Origin: Verrucomicrobiota bacterium
GTDB lineage: Bacteria; Verrucomicrobiota; Verrucomicrobiia; Verrucomicrobiales; Akkermansiaceae
Direction of reading: 5' to 3'
Assembly (NCBI GenBank): GCA_017301995.1
Contig: JAFLEH010000003.1
Location: forward strand, 62,001 to 126,000
DNA length: 64,000 nucleotides
In this document: one piece after another, positions 52,822 to 62,353 of the stretch
Layout of the letters: each line of letters begins with the position of its first letter
How positions within the stretch are numbered: the first letter of the stretch is position 1
Program-made: the position numbers and the translations under genes
The notes under the pieces: model-generated
What the model was told of the DNA's origin: nothing
Seen by the model: the letters and a program-made list of their open reading frames with translations, nothing else
Database searches by the model: none

Positions 52822-54842
52822 TCCGACCGACCGTTTTCCTGATGATCGTCTCGGCCATGGGCGCCATCGCGGCCCCCAAGCCGGACGACAACGCCTGGGC
52901 GGTGCGCGGGGCTCCCTATCGGGTTACTCTTCAGGCATCCACGGCGCCGGAGTTTCCGGACGCGGGCTGGGAGATCCGTCTGCCGGACTTCGGCGCGGGC
53001 CGTCCGGACATGGCGGATGTCGTGCTGTTGGATCATGCGGGAAAGGAGATCGCGCTCGATCCGGTGTGGCGGGGACCGGGCCGGACCCTTCTTCTGCTAG
53101 CCGAGTCGATGCCTCCGGACGGAGCCGCGGCCACCCTGTATTTCGGCGGCACCTCATCCCGCCGGATGAAGTCGTGGTCGGCGAAACGCAGCCTGATGTT
53201 GGAGACCCGCCGGATGCCTCCCGGCGCGAATCCGACCACGTTCGCCGGGTGGCAGGAGGCGTGGAAAAAAGCACCCGCCGTGGATGGCGTGGCCTTTGTC
53301 CCGCTGATCTTCCACGGCAACAACCCGTTCGGCGAGTCGGCGCGGTTTCTCAGCCGCTACACCGGACGGATCAGGACACCGGACGGAGGAGATATCAAAT
53401 TCTACACCCTATCCGACGACGTTTCTTATGTCAGCATCGACGGACGCCCGCTCCTGAAGTGGCAGAAGAACCAACCTCCGCCGCTCGATCCGCGGAAAGT
53501 GCCCACCGCCGCGGCTCGCGCCGCGAAAGGCACCACCCCGATTGACTATTGCCATGCCGCGGTGGATGCTCCCGGCGCGATGGTGTTAGGCTGGGAGCGG
53601 GGCGGCAAACTCGACACCGTCCCCCCGGAGGCATGGGTCCATCCGGGCACGACCAAAACCGGCGGGTTCTCGTCGGCCGATGGCGCTCCTGTGCCGTTGG
53701 GCGAGGTGGTTCCGGAACGCTACCTCGGCTACGCGGGCGAATGGCACGTGATCGCCAAGGCGCGCGTGGAGCCACCCGATCCGAGCTGGCAGACGGAGTG
53801 GGTGTGGCCGGATGGACGCGTGGACCACGGACCGGAAATCCGCCGATGGCTGCCGGGTCTTGAGCCGGTTAGAGTGGTGCTGAGGTTCCGCCAGGGCCAG
53901 CGGGTTTACGAGGGCCGCCGCATCGTTTCCATTCCCGCCGATCTCCCGGCGGCCTCGGTGAACAACCGGCCCCAATTGGATGAATTCCTCGGATTGTTAG
54001 CCAATGAGGATCCCACGAAAGTCCCCGAACCCGCGCGCAAGGCGGGATTCACCCTCGCGCGGGATTTCCTTCCTCCGAACGTCGCCGCCGCATGGGCGGA
54101 GGCATGGCTGGAGGTCGCCCAACCCGCACCGGGACCGTGGGTGGCCGCCGTGTCGCTTGCCATCCGCGAGTCGGCGAAGCGCGATCCCAAAGCGGCGCTC
54201 GCCCGCCTAACCGGTTTGCCCAAACCGGCCCGCGACACGCTCGGCCCGGCCGCCGATCTGTTGGAGATGGATTTGCGGGTTTTTCATCTGAAGGATCCTG
54301 TAGCGACCGCGCTTGCCGCCCGTTTGGTGAAAAGCGGCGACCGCAATCTTGCGGCGATGGCGAAAATCCGGCTCGGAGACTACTATCTGCTGATGGACCG
54401 CACCGGTGACGCGATCAAATGTTATACCGAAGCGACAGCCGACCCTGCCGAGGCCGAACGAAAGGGTCCGGTGATCGATCGGGCCGCGTCGTTGGCGATC
54501 GAGGATCTGATTCAGGACAAGCACCTGGACGAAGCGCTCGCCCGCCTCGACAAGTGGGAACGCCAACACCCGATGGCGCGGATCGAGGGCGACCAATTGC
54601 TGTGGCGGGCCAGGGTGATGTTTCTGGCGGAGGATTGGAAGCGGGCTCTGGTGGATCTCGAAACCAGCCTGAAAGTGCGGCCCGGCGCGCCGGAGGAAAT
54701 CGAAACCCGCTTCTGGCTGGGACGCACCCTTTTCGAATTGAAACGCAAGGATGAGGCCCGCAAGATCTGGCAGGCTCTCATCAAGGACTATCCGAAACAC
54801 GAACGCGCGGAGGCGGCGAAACAATGGTCGGCAAAACCCTGA
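52818..54842 (+). CDS. Secreted TPR protein of the MoxR-type locus
   Basis: The 674-residue protein has a signal peptide (MIRPTVFLMIVSAMGAIAAP). The N-terminal 350 residues look beta-rich, with a DUF2341- or PA14-like flavour (RFLSRYTGRIRTPDGGDIKF, YVSIDGRPLLKW). The C-terminal third (about 465-670) is helical with tetratricopeptide-like repeats (DYYLLMDRTGDAIKCYTEAT, LETSLKVRPGAPEE, DEARKIWQALIKDYPKHERA). It overlaps the preceding stop by ATGA and the following gene by 19 bp, so it is part of a tightly coupled operon. The TPRs suggest a protein-binding partner role in the periplasm. Confidence 0.82.
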   Translation: MIRPTVFLMIVSAMGAIAAPKPDDNAWAVRGAPYRVTLQASTAPEFPDAGWEIRLPDFGAGRPDMADVVLLDHAGKEIALDPVWRGPGRTLLLLAESMPPDGAAATLYFGGTSSRRMKSWSAKRSLMLETRRMPPGANPTTFAGWQEAWKKAPAVDGVAFVPLIFHGNNPFGESARFLSRYTGRIRTPDGGDIKFYTLSDDVSYVSIDGRPLLKWQKNQPPPLDPRKVPTAAARAAKGTTPIDYCHAAVDAPGAMVLGWERGGKLDTVPPEAWVHPGTTKTGGFSSADGAPVPLGEVVPERYLGYAGEWHVIAKARVEPPDPSWQTEWVWPDGRVDHGPEIRRWLPGLEPVRVVLRFRQGQRVYEGRRIVSIPADLPAASVNNRPQLDEFLGLLANEDPTKVPEPARKAGFTLARDFLPPNVAAAWAEAWLEVAQPAPGPWVAAVSLAIRESAKRDPKAALARLTGLPKPARDTLGPAADLLEMDLRVFHLKDPVATALAARLVKSGDRNLAAMAKIRLGDYYLLMDRTGDAIKCYTEATADPAEAERKGPVIDRAASLAIEDLIQDKHLDEALARLDKWERQHPMARIEGDQLLWRARVMFLAEDWKRALVDLETSLKVRPGAPEEIETRFWLGRTLFELKRKDEARKIWQALIKDYPKHERAEAAKQWSAKP

Positions 54843-55516
54843 TTATACTAACATCCGTGCTTCTCGGCCTGCACCATCCCGCGATGGCTGACGGCCCTGG
54901 CAGAATCTACACGCAGCCAGCGGACACCGATCAGGGACAGGTTACGGGATCGGTGAAAGGGACCACCCTAACCCACGCGATCGCCATGGAGCGGGACCGG
55001 AAGCGCGTCTATCTGGGAAAACTCGATGCCGGGAATACCGCCTTCCGCTTCGGACACCTGCCGGTCGGGCGCTATGATCTGGTGTTGGTGACGGCCGACC
55101 AGCGGATCATCGAGGGCCTTGGCCTCGGAAGCCAGTCGCAGTTGGACGAGGACCGCACGAAACACCTGAACCAAAGCATCGCCAAGGCCGATTCGTTTTT
55201 CAACCGCCATACGATCCACCGTTCGGGCACCGCGGACGGCGTGGCGCTGGTATTCGTCGAACGCATCCGCGACGGCCAGATCCTCCGCGGGTCCGGCGAG
55301 GAGATCAACGCCAACCTCCGCCGCCTCGAAGTGGTCGAACTCCGCGCGGCGGATGACGATTGGCAGATGGTCGGCACCCGCCACCTGTTCCGCGAGGAAG
55401 CGCCCAAGGTCAAAGGTTTGCCGTTTCTAACCCACCAACAGCTCCCGACCCTTGGCGGCTTGCGCGTCGGGGCCACTGCCCGCGATCTGGGAACCATTGA
55501 TCTAACCACAAAATGA
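54824..55516 (+). CDS. Small secreted protein of the MoxR-type locus
   Basis: The 230-residue protein begins inside the end of the TPR gene (19-bp overlap, different frame). It has a signal peptide (MVGKTLIILTSVLLGLHHPA) and an N-terminal beta-rich segment (GQVTGSVKGTTLTHAIAMER, GHLPVGRYDLVLVTADQ) reminiscent of carboxypeptidase regulatory or CnaB-like folds. The C-terminal half is charged and not recognised. The FHA-MoxR gene starts one base after its stop (stop ends 55516, ATG at 55518). Co-translation with neighbours is likely. Function unknown. Confidence 0.75.
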   Translation: MVGKTLIILTSVLLGLHHPAMADGPGRIYTQPADTDQGQVTGSVKGTTLTHAIAMERDRKRVYLGKLDAGNTAFRFGHLPVGRYDLVLVTADQRIIEGLGLGSQSQLDEDRTKHLNQSIAKADSFFNRHTIHRSGTADGVALVFVERIRDGQILRGSGEEINANLRRLEVVELRAADDDWQMVGTRHLFREEAPKVKGLPFLTHQQLPTLGGLRVGATARDLGTIDLTTK

Positions 55517-55517
55517 T

Positions 55518-56951
55518 ATGAGTACCGTGAAATGCCTTAGAGTTCTCGAAGGAACCGAACCCGGCCGACGGTTTCCGCTGGACGCGCCGACGGTTACCAT
55601 CGGCCGCGCGGGGGACAACCGGATCGTTCTTCCGCAGGAAAGCAAGACGTCCCGGCACCATGCCGAATTCAACGGAGAAGACGGAGAATGGTCGGTGCGC
55701 GACCTCGGCAGCATGAACGGCACGTATGTCAATGGCGAACGGGTCGAATGGCCCCGCGTGCTGCGTCCCGGCGACCAAATCAAGCTTGCCGGCGAGGTGC
55801 TGGTGTTCGAGGAGGTTTCCGCCGAGGATCTGACCCGTGTGGAGCCTCCCAAGGGGCGGCAGGCCACCTCCGGCAAACAGGGATCGTCCACGGTGAATCT
55901 CGACGCCGGCAAGGAACCCCACCCACCCGAGCATTCCGCGGAGGAAACCGCCGCCCAACTCCGGGTGCTGATCCAACGGTTGGAAGCGGTGTCCGCGGAA
56001 ATCGGCAAGGCGATCATCGGCCAGAAGGAAATCGTCCACAGCCTGATGCTCGCCTTGGTTTCCCGCGGGCATGTGCTGATGATCGGCCTGCCGGGCCTGG
56101 CAAAAACCCTGATGATCCGTACCCTGGCGGAAGTGTTGGATCTGCGGTTCCGGCGCATTCAGTTCACGCCGGACCTGATGCCGGCCGACATCACCGGCAC
56201 CGATGTGTTGGAGATCGACGAAGCCACCGGCCGCAAGAGCTACCGGTTTATCCGGGGACCGGTTTTCACCAACATCCTGCTGGCGGACGAAATCAACCGT
56301 ACGCCACCCAAAACCCAGGCGGCATTGTTGGAAGCGATGCAGGAATACCACGTCACGGCCGCCGGTGAAACCTATCCGCTTTCGCAGCCGTTCTTCGTGC
56401 TCGCCACCCAGAACCCGCTGGAGCAGGAAGGCACCTATCCGCTTCCGGAGGCGCAGCTCGACCGTTTCATGTTCAGCCTGCGCGTCGATTACCCGAGCGA
56501 GGCGGAGGAAGAACAGATCGCGTCCTCAACCACCTCGGACCGCCACGTGGAACTCGCGAAACGGATGACCGGCGATGAGATCCTGCTGCTCCAGAAACTG
56601 GTGCGCCGGCTGCCGGTCTCGCCGCACGTCGTGAAATACGCCACCCGGCTGGCGCGCGCCACCCGGCCCGGCGACCCACGCGCGCCCGAGGCCGTGCGCA
56701 AGTGGATCCACTGCGGCGCCGGGCCACGCGCCACCCAGTATCTTTTGTTAGCCGCCAAGGCCGGCGCGGTGATGCGCGGCTCGCTGGTGGTCAATTGCGC
56801 CGATGTCCGCCGCGCCGCGCCTCCGGTCCTCCGCCACCGGATGTTCACCAACTTCGCCGCCGACTCGGAGGGGGTGGACGTGGACGGCATCATCCAAAAG
56901 GTGCTCAAGGAAGTCCAGGAGCCCGGCGAAAAGGACTATCAGGCGGGTTGA
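55518..56951 (+). CDS. FHA-MoxR fusion AAA+ ATPase
   Basis: The 477-residue protein fuses an N-terminal FHA domain to a MoxR ATPase. The FHA part (about 1-100) has GR29-30, S45-R-H47-H48 and N67-G68, which read phosphothreonine. After a linker (about 105-150) comes the MoxR domain: Walker A GLPGLAKT at 190-197, Walker B LLADEIN at 254-260, the sensor region ATQNPLEQEGTYPLPEAQLD, and the C-terminal helical lid. MoxR ATPases are chaperone-like and work with DUF58/VWA partners, all present here. The FHA domain suggests control by a Ser/Thr kinase; one converges on this gene 4 bp downstream (56956-59493) but looks inactive. Confidence 0.93.
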   Translation: MSTVKCLRVLEGTEPGRRFPLDAPTVTIGRAGDNRIVLPQESKTSRHHAEFNGEDGEWSVRDLGSMNGTYVNGERVEWPRVLRPGDQIKLAGEVLVFEEVSAEDLTRVEPPKGRQATSGKQGSSTVNLDAGKEPHPPEHSAEETAAQLRVLIQRLEAVSAEIGKAIIGQKEIVHSLMLALVSRGHVLMIGLPGLAKTLMIRTLAEVLDLRFRRIQFTPDLMPADITGTDVLEIDEATGRKSYRFIRGPVFTNILLADEINRTPPKTQAALLEAMQEYHVTAAGETYPLSQPFFVLATQNPLEQEGTYPLPEAQLDRFMFSLRVDYPSEAEEEQIASSTTSDRHVELAKRMTGDEILLLQKLVRRLPVSPHVVKYATRLARATRPGDPRAPEAVRKWIHCGAGPRATQYLLLAAKAGAVMRGSLVVNCADVRRAAPPVLRHRMFTNFAADSEGVDVDGIIQKVLKEVQEPGEKDYQAG

Positions 56952-56955
56952 TCGC

Positions 56956-59493
56956 TTATTTCAGCTCCGAAATGCGCTCGCGGCAGCGGGTTTCGCCTTC
57001 GAGGTACTCCTCGCTGTTCTTGCGGGTATTGAGCAAGAGTTTCCAGTGGTCGAGGGCCTCGCCGAACGCCTTGCGCGCATCGTCCTTGCGGCCGGATAGC
57101 TGCAGCGAGTGGCCGAGATCTCCCAACAGATAGGCGGCGGATCGCTGGATCTGCTCGACCGGCGGTCCCTCGCCCGCCGCGCCAGCCTCGAGCTTGGCGA
57201 GCAACTGTCTGGACTCGGTGAGCAAACGGATCTCCTCGTCGCGTTTGCCGGAGGTGCCAAGCGCGCACGCTTTCTGCCACCAAAGCAGGGCCAGACGATA
57301 GGAAACCATGGTGTTCCCCGGTTTCGAGGCGCGCACGGCCTCGAGCATCCGGATCGCCTGATCGAACGCCTTCAGCGCCTCCGTGGACTGCCCGCGGTCG
57401 CGCATCAGCCCGGCGGATAGACCGAGTTGCGCGGCCATGCGCGAGGCGACTTCGCTGTTGTCCGGTTGCTCCGCGGAGAGCTTGTCCAACAGTTTCATCG
57501 CTTCTTTCGATAGATTGTCCGCTCCGGTGATGTCACCGGCGAGCACGGCCGTTTCCGCCATGGCTCCGTAACACCCGGCAAGTTCGAGGCGGAGCGCGAA
57601 GTCATCGGGGCTTTTCTTCAGCATTTCCAACAAGGTCTTCATCGCGTCCGTCCTGACGTCGCGGGCATCACCTAACATTCCCATGCCTTCGAAGATCGTC
57701 GCTGACGTCAGATAACAGGCCGCCAGCTCGGAGCGGAGGACGGCGCAATCCGGACGTTCGTCCACCAGCCTGACCAGCGCCTGCGTGGCGGATAGAAGCT
57801 GCTTCATCGCCTTGTCATCCTGTCCCTTGGACGCGAGCAGTTTGGCTTCCTGGAAATCGAGGATCGCCGTGATCTGGCGCATGCGGTCGCTCCCGGCTTC
57901 GGGCTGCGGGACATCGGCCAGGGCCTTGCGCGCCGCCTCGAACGCCGCAACCGCGGACGGGTCTCCCGACGACTGGCACAGCAACGCCAGCATCAGCCGG
58001 TTGGTGGCGATCCGCATTTTCAGTTCGGCATCCATCGCCTTGCCCTCCCAAGCCTTGAGCGCCTCAACCAGCCGCGTCTCGGCTCGGGCGGCGTCGCCGG
58101 AGGAAATCGCGACCTCCGCGAGCTGCAACCGGGCTTGGTCGCGGAGAGGCTCCAATGGTTTCATCCCGGCCGTCCGTGTTAGAAAATCCTCGAAGTAGCG
58201 CTCCAGCCGTTTGAGCCTCAGCTCGCGTCCGTCCAGCGGCGGAAGCTGGCGGTTGCCTTTCTCCAAAGCCCATTTGAACAAATGGTCGCCGATTTGGCGG
58301 GAGGCCTCCAAGCGCGCGGTAGCCACCTCGTTCTCGAATTCCTTCGCGCGCTTGGCCTCGACCGCCGCCGCTTCCGCAACGGACTTTGCCGCCACCGCGG
58401 CATCCGCTCTAACGATAAGTTCGCCGCGTTCCACCCGGCGCTCCGCCTTCTCCCGTTTCAACTGCGATCGGGTGAGCTGCCAGAGCGCGCCCAACACCAC
58501 CGAAGCCGCGGCGAACATGCCCACCGCGAACAGCGCGCGCCACGCCCGCCGGTCGGCCCGCCGCCATTGATCCAACAATCGCTCGCGTTCCTGTAACGCG
58601 GCCGCCTCCTTTTCCACCGCCTCGAAACCCGCCACCACCTCGATCATCGTCGCCGGACGACGCTGTGGATCCAGCTCCAGACAGCGGTTGATCCAATCGC
58701 GGAAGCCGGCTTCCAGCGGGTTTTTCGGCTCGTCCGGCCACGCGATCGCGCCTTCCTCCCACAAATTCGCGGAAATTTTCCCGTAATCCGCGTGAATGCC
58801 CTCGCGGCGGTATTCGCCGGGTGCCGGAGCGACCACACCGAACGTCTCATGGCACCGGGGAAAGCGTCCGGTCAGCAGTCGGAATGCCAGCGTTCCGAAC
58901 GCGTACACATCCCAGCGGTAGCCGTTCTCCTCGGCGTATCCGCGGGGGTCGAGCAGTTGTTCCGGTGGTTGATAGAGCACCGCATCAGTGAAATCGAACC
59001 GCCCCACGCCGGGCATGTTGCCGAGCGTCCAGTCGCTCAGCAGCACCCCGTTTGATTCGGTTAGAAAAACATTGCCGGGCTTGAGGTTGCCGTGGGCCAC
59101 CCGCCGTTCGTGCATCGCCGCCAACGCGCGGGCGATTTCCCTGACCAGCGGCCACGATCGGTCGCCGGGAAACTCGGCCAGCGCCTGCTGGAGCGAGCGC
59201 TCGGAAACCGGCGCCTCACCATCAGGATCGCCATCCCCCAACCACGGGGTCACCCGCAGGGCCGGCCGCGAATCGAAATCCGCGTGCATCACCGGCATCA
59301 CGCCGATCGGCCATCCTCCCTCCCCCAACCGCGCGGTCATGCGCGCCAGCAACGCCCGCTGCACCGCCATTCCGTCGAAAAACTTCAACGCCACCCAGTT
59401 TCCATCCTCATCCCGCGCCAGAAACACCCGGCCGCAGCCGCCCGCTCCCAGCAGGCGCCTGATTTCATATCCATCCACACGGGGCGCATCCAT
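56956..59493 (-). CDS. Membrane Ser/Thr kinase-like protein with TPRs, probable pseudokinase
   Basis: The 845-residue protein has an N-terminal kinase domain (about 9-290), a membrane helix (about 318-340) and a helical TPR-like region (about 430-845). The Gly loop GAGGCGRVFL (16-25) and ATP-binding K37 (VALKFF) are kept. The catalytic loop is HGNLKPGN (134-141): the HRD motif reads HGN, so the catalytic Asp is Asn136. The metal-binding D154 remains, but in DWT rather than DFG. APE reads PPE (176-178). Loss of the catalytic Asp argues for a pseudokinase or a very weak enzyme. It lies tail to tail with the FHA-MoxR gene, 4 bp away, and may signal to it through the FHA domain. Confidence 0.88.
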   Translation of the reverse strand: MDAPRVDGYEIRRLLGAGGCGRVFLARDEDGNWVALKFFDGMAVQRALLARMTARLGEGGWPIGVMPVMHADFDSRPALRVTPWLGDGDPDGEAPVSERSLQQALAEFPGDRSWPLVREIARALAAMHERRVAHGNLKPGNVFLTESNGVLLSDWTLGNMPGVGRFDFTDAVLYQPPEQLLDPRGYAEENGYRWDVYAFGTLAFRLLTGRFPRCHETFGVVAPAPGEYRREGIHADYGKISANLWEEGAIAWPDEPKNPLEAGFRDWINRCLELDPQRRPATMIEVVAGFEAVEKEAAALQERERLLDQWRRADRRAWRALFAVGMFAAASVVLGALWQLTRSQLKREKAERRVERGELIVRADAAVAAKSVAEAAAVEAKRAKEFENEVATARLEASRQIGDHLFKWALEKGNRQLPPLDGRELRLKRLERYFEDFLTRTAGMKPLEPLRDQARLQLAEVAISSGDAARAETRLVEALKAWEGKAMDAELKMRIATNRLMLALLCQSSGDPSAVAAFEAARKALADVPQPEAGSDRMRQITAILDFQEAKLLASKGQDDKAMKQLLSATQALVRLVDERPDCAVLRSELAACYLTSATIFEGMGMLGDARDVRTDAMKTLLEMLKKSPDDFALRLELAGCYGAMAETAVLAGDITGADNLSKEAMKLLDKLSAEQPDNSEVASRMAAQLGLSAGLMRDRGQSTEALKAFDQAIRMLEAVRASKPGNTMVSYRLALLWWQKACALGTSGKRDEEIRLLTESRQLLAKLEAGAAGEGPPVEQIQRSAAYLLGDLGHSLQLSGRKDDARKAFGEALDHWKLLLNTRKNSEEYLEGETRCRERISELK

Positions 59494-59762
59494 CTGGCGG
59501 CCACCCTATCCCAAACACCCCCGCCCGCCAACCCCTAAATTCACCGCAAAGAACCGCCCCCGAACGCACCGCCATCCCCCCCATTTCACCCGCGGCCCCG
59601 GCAATGCCATACCAATCGGCCCTATTCCGCTGGCCAACACGGAACCCCCGGCGCCACCGTCAGCCATCCACCGGTCCATCAGCCCAGGCCGATCCAAACA
59701 TCGGAACGACATATGATCTACCGCGATTCCCGAAAATCTCAGATCACTGCTCGGCGATACTA

Positions 59763-60254
59763 TCAAGGGATTACGGACAGGTGACCGAAACAGGGCCAAA
59801 ACCACAAGCATTCGGACTCACGATCGAGAGATCCAAGAAGACGACCTTCCCCGCGAGGTGAAATCGAGTAATCCCCAACTCCCGATTGAACGTCGCGTAT
59901 GCCTTGTTCAAAATCCGCGAGATATCGTTCGGTTAGTTCGAAATGAACGGTATCGTCGAGGGCGCGAAACGCAAACTGGCGCAGTTCATCCGATTCTTCG
60001 TGGAGAGTGATCCGAAGACGGCGGAAACAACGATAGCGCAGACCACCGGAAATTCTCGCTTCTTCCGCTGGACCTAGGTCACGCAGCGGTATCGTTCGGT
60101 GCGAACCAAATCCACTGGACCGAAGCTGGCCGACACACTCGAAAATGGCATCGCACGCTCTTGGCTTGGCGGTGAAATGCAGCCCTGGGTAGCTGCGCTC
60201 CATCTCAAGATAGCGCCAGCACCACGCTTCGATATCTTTGAGATAGCGTTCCAT
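59763..60254 (-). CDS. Hypothetical protein
   Basis: The 163-residue product starts MERYLKDIEAWCWRYLEMER and ends LWFWPCFGHLSVIP. It is rich in Arg and aromatic residues, with no signal peptide or membrane helix. I recognise no family. The frame is longer than chance and the amino-acid composition looks protein-like, unlike the antisense frames nearby. The bases 59494-59762 upstream of the kinase start hold no gene that I can support. Confidence 0.5.
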   Translation of the reverse strand: MERYLKDIEAWCWRYLEMERSYPGLHFTAKPRACDAIFECVGQLRSSGFGSHRTIPLRDLGPAEEARISGGLRYRCFRRLRITLHEESDELRQFAFRALDDTVHFELTERYLADFEQGIRDVQSGVGDYSISPRGEGRLLGSLDRESECLWFWPCFGHLSVIP

Positions 60255-60320
60255 GAGGACGGGTTGATTGATAAAGGAAGTCGCGGCTTGGAATCCTTCT
60301 AACGGGAGCGTCCCTCCGCT

Positions 60321-60824
60321 TCAGGCTGAGGTTCTTCGCCGCCATCCGAATTCGACTCGGGGCGGGTAGCAGGGGGGGGCGGAGCCGGCTTCGGCTTCTT
60401 TGATGTTGGGGCGGACGAAAAAGGCGGTAATCTCGACACTTCCAAGTCTTGGGAGTTCCAACCAAACCGAGTAGGTGGGAGAAGAACCTGCAAACAATGC
60501 CTTCAGCGGTGGCACTCCTTCAAGCATCACAATCGCCCGATCCTCCTTGAATCCGTTCCAAGCGATGAACTTGGGCACCTGATCGGCTGGCAGCTTCAAC
60601 GTGAGTCTGGCGGTATTGCCATGCCATGGGGTAAGCGCAGTGGGTACCCGATCGATGATCCTCGGCCATGAGAGTGAACCCTGCGATGCCTCAATGATCC
60701 CGTGATTCTCTTTGATTCGGAGGCAATCGATCACATATTCGAGCGGACTCTCCTCCGCGCCGAAAACCGGGATTGCCAAGATCAGGAGAAGAATTGCGGT
60801 TCGTATCACGATTTTGCGGAGCAT
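60321..60824 (-). CDS. Small secreted hypothetical protein
   Basis: The 167-residue product has a signal peptide ([20 protein letters not shown], ending near FGAEES) and a short mature part with [19 protein letters not shown]. No family is recognised. The C-terminus ([19 protein letters not shown]) is of different composition, so a frameshift near 60370-60400 is possible. It is divergent from thyA across about 177 bp that contain no other gene. Confidence 0.55.
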   Translation of the reverse strand: MLRKIVIRTAILLLILAIPVFGAEESPLEYVIDCLRIKENHGIIEASQGSLSWPRIIDRVPTALTPWHGNTARLTLKLPADQVPKFIAWNGFKEDRAIVMLEGVPPLKALFAGSSPTYSVWLELPRLGSVEITAFFVRPNIKEAEAGSAPPCYPPRVEFGWRRRTSA

Positions 60825-61001
60825 TGGAATTCGTGGCGTGTCGGATCGAGATATCCGAACGGCTTTCGGTTGTCAAGGTGGCTGGATTCTCCCGATTTGG
60901 CAATCCCATTCCTGTCAGGTGCCCGGATTATGGGACGCTTCCCCGAAATTCGCTTCCATTCCGCTTGCCACCGGCGGCTTCGGTGGGTCAGGCTCTCCCG
61001 C

Positions 61002-61814
61002 GTGAGAGCCTACCTCGATCTGCTGCGGGATGTGTTGGAAAACGGCGAGGCGCGGTCCGACCGCACCAAGACCGGCACGCTTTCCGTGTTCGGTCGCCAG
61101 GCGCGCTTTGATCTGCGCCGCGGATTTCCGTGCCTCACCACCAAAAAGCTCCATCTCCGGTCGATCATCCACGAGTTGCTCTGGTTTCTCCGCGGCGAGA
61201 CCAACATCGCCTACCTCCGCGAAAACGGGGTCACCATCTGGGACGAGTGGGCCGATCCCGATGGAGAACTCGGCCCGGTCTATGGAAAGCAGTGGCGCTC
61301 CTGGCCCACCGCCGACGGCCGGGGCATCGACCAAATCCGCCTGCTGATCGATGATTTGCTAGGCGACCCCCATTCCCGCCGCCATATCGTTTCCGCGTGG
61401 AACGTGGGCCAGATCCATCAAATGGCGTTGCCTCCCTGCCACCTGCTGTTCCAGTTCTACGTCCACGACGCCCCGGACGGCGGCCCGCCGGGCCTTTCCT
61501 GCCAGCTCTATCAACGCAGCGCCGACCTGTTTCTCGGCGTGCCGTTCAACATCGCCTCCTACGCGCTTTTCACCCACATGGTCGCCCACGTCTGCGGCTA
61601 CGAGGCGCGCGAGTTCGTCCACACCTTCGGCGACCTACATCTGTATTCGAACCACCTCGATCAGGCGCGGACCCAGCTCGAGCGCGAGCCGCGGCCGTTG
61701 CCGTCACTGCGGCTCAATCCGGAAAAGCGCGACATCGACGCCTTCACCATCGACGACATCGCGTTGGAATACTACGATCCCCACCCCGGCATCAAGGCGC
61801 CCATCGCGATCTAA
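61002..61814 (+). CDS. thyA: Thymidylate synthase
   Basis: The 270-residue cytosolic enzyme makes dTMP from dUMP with methylene-tetrahydrofolate. I chose GTG 61002 ([20 protein letters not shown]), which matches the E. coli ThyA N-terminus; the upstream open frame adds 100 residues unlike any ThyA. The catalytic Cys is C146 in [10 protein letters not shown], the same number as in E. coli, and R21 (DRTKTGTLS) and QLYQRSAD with its phosphate-binding Arg are present. The C-terminus PGIKAPIAI is intact. The folA gene follows 13 bp later, the classical thyA-folA pair. Confidence 0.97.
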   Translation: MRAYLDLLRDVLENGEARSDRTKTGTLSVFGRQARFDLRRGFPCLTTKKLHLRSIIHELLWFLRGETNIAYLRENGVTIWDEWADPDGELGPVYGKQWRSWPTADGRGIDQIRLLIDDLLGDPHSRRHIVSAWNVGQIHQMALPPCHLLFQFYVHDAPDGGPPGLSCQLYQRSADLFLGVPFNIASYALFTHMVAHVCGYEAREFVHTFGDLHLYSNHLDQARTQLEREPRPLPSLRLNPEKRDIDAFTIDDIALEYYDPHPGIKAPIAI

Positions 61815-61827
61815 CCGCCACTTTCCG

Positions 61828-62316
61828 ATGTCCGCCCGCCCTCATCTAACCGCGATCGTCGCCATCACCCCGTCGCGGGTGATCGGGAAGGACGGCAAGC
61901 TGCCGTGGCACCTGCCCGCCGACCTCGCGTTTTTCAAACGGACCACCACCGGCCACCCGATCGTCATGGGCCGCGCCACCTACGATTCGATCGGACGGCC
62001 GTTGCCCAACCGCCGCAACATCGTCCTCACCCGCAATCCGGACTGGTCCGCGCCCGGCGTGGAAGCGATCCTCCGTCCGGAGGATCTGTTCACCCTGCCG
62101 GAAATCGGCCCGCGCGTGTTTGTCATCGGCGGAGCAGCGGTCTATCAGGAATTCATGCCCCTGCTGGACGAGCTTCTCATCAGCCACCTGGCTGAAGACG
62201 TGCCTGGCGACACCTGGTTCCCGCAATTCGAGGATCGGTTCTCCCTCGCGGAAACCATGGAGAACCATCCGGAATTCACCGTGCGCAGGTGGGTGAGGGG
62301 CGGGAGGGATGGGTGA
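61828..62316 (+). CDS. folA: Dihydrofolate reductase
   Basis: The 162-residue cytosolic enzyme reduces dihydrofolate with NADPH and so recycles the folate used by the thymidylate synthase encoded 13 bp upstream. The N-terminal VAITPSRVIGKDGKLPWHLP has the usual catalytic acid region, followed by MGRATYDSIGRPLPNRRNIV and VFVIGGAAVYQEFMP (NADPH-binding GG). Length and motif order are normal. No resistance-type variant is evident. Confidence 0.96.
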   Translation: MSARPHLTAIVAITPSRVIGKDGKLPWHLPADLAFFKRTTTGHPIVMGRATYDSIGRPLPNRRNIVLTRNPDWSAPGVEAILRPEDLFTLPEIGPRVFVIGGAAVYQEFMPLLDELLISHLAEDVPGDTWFPQFEDRFSLAETMENHPEFTVRRWVRGGRDG

Positions 62317-62353
62317 CCCGCCACTGAGCATCCATCAGTGCGAATCCCATTGC

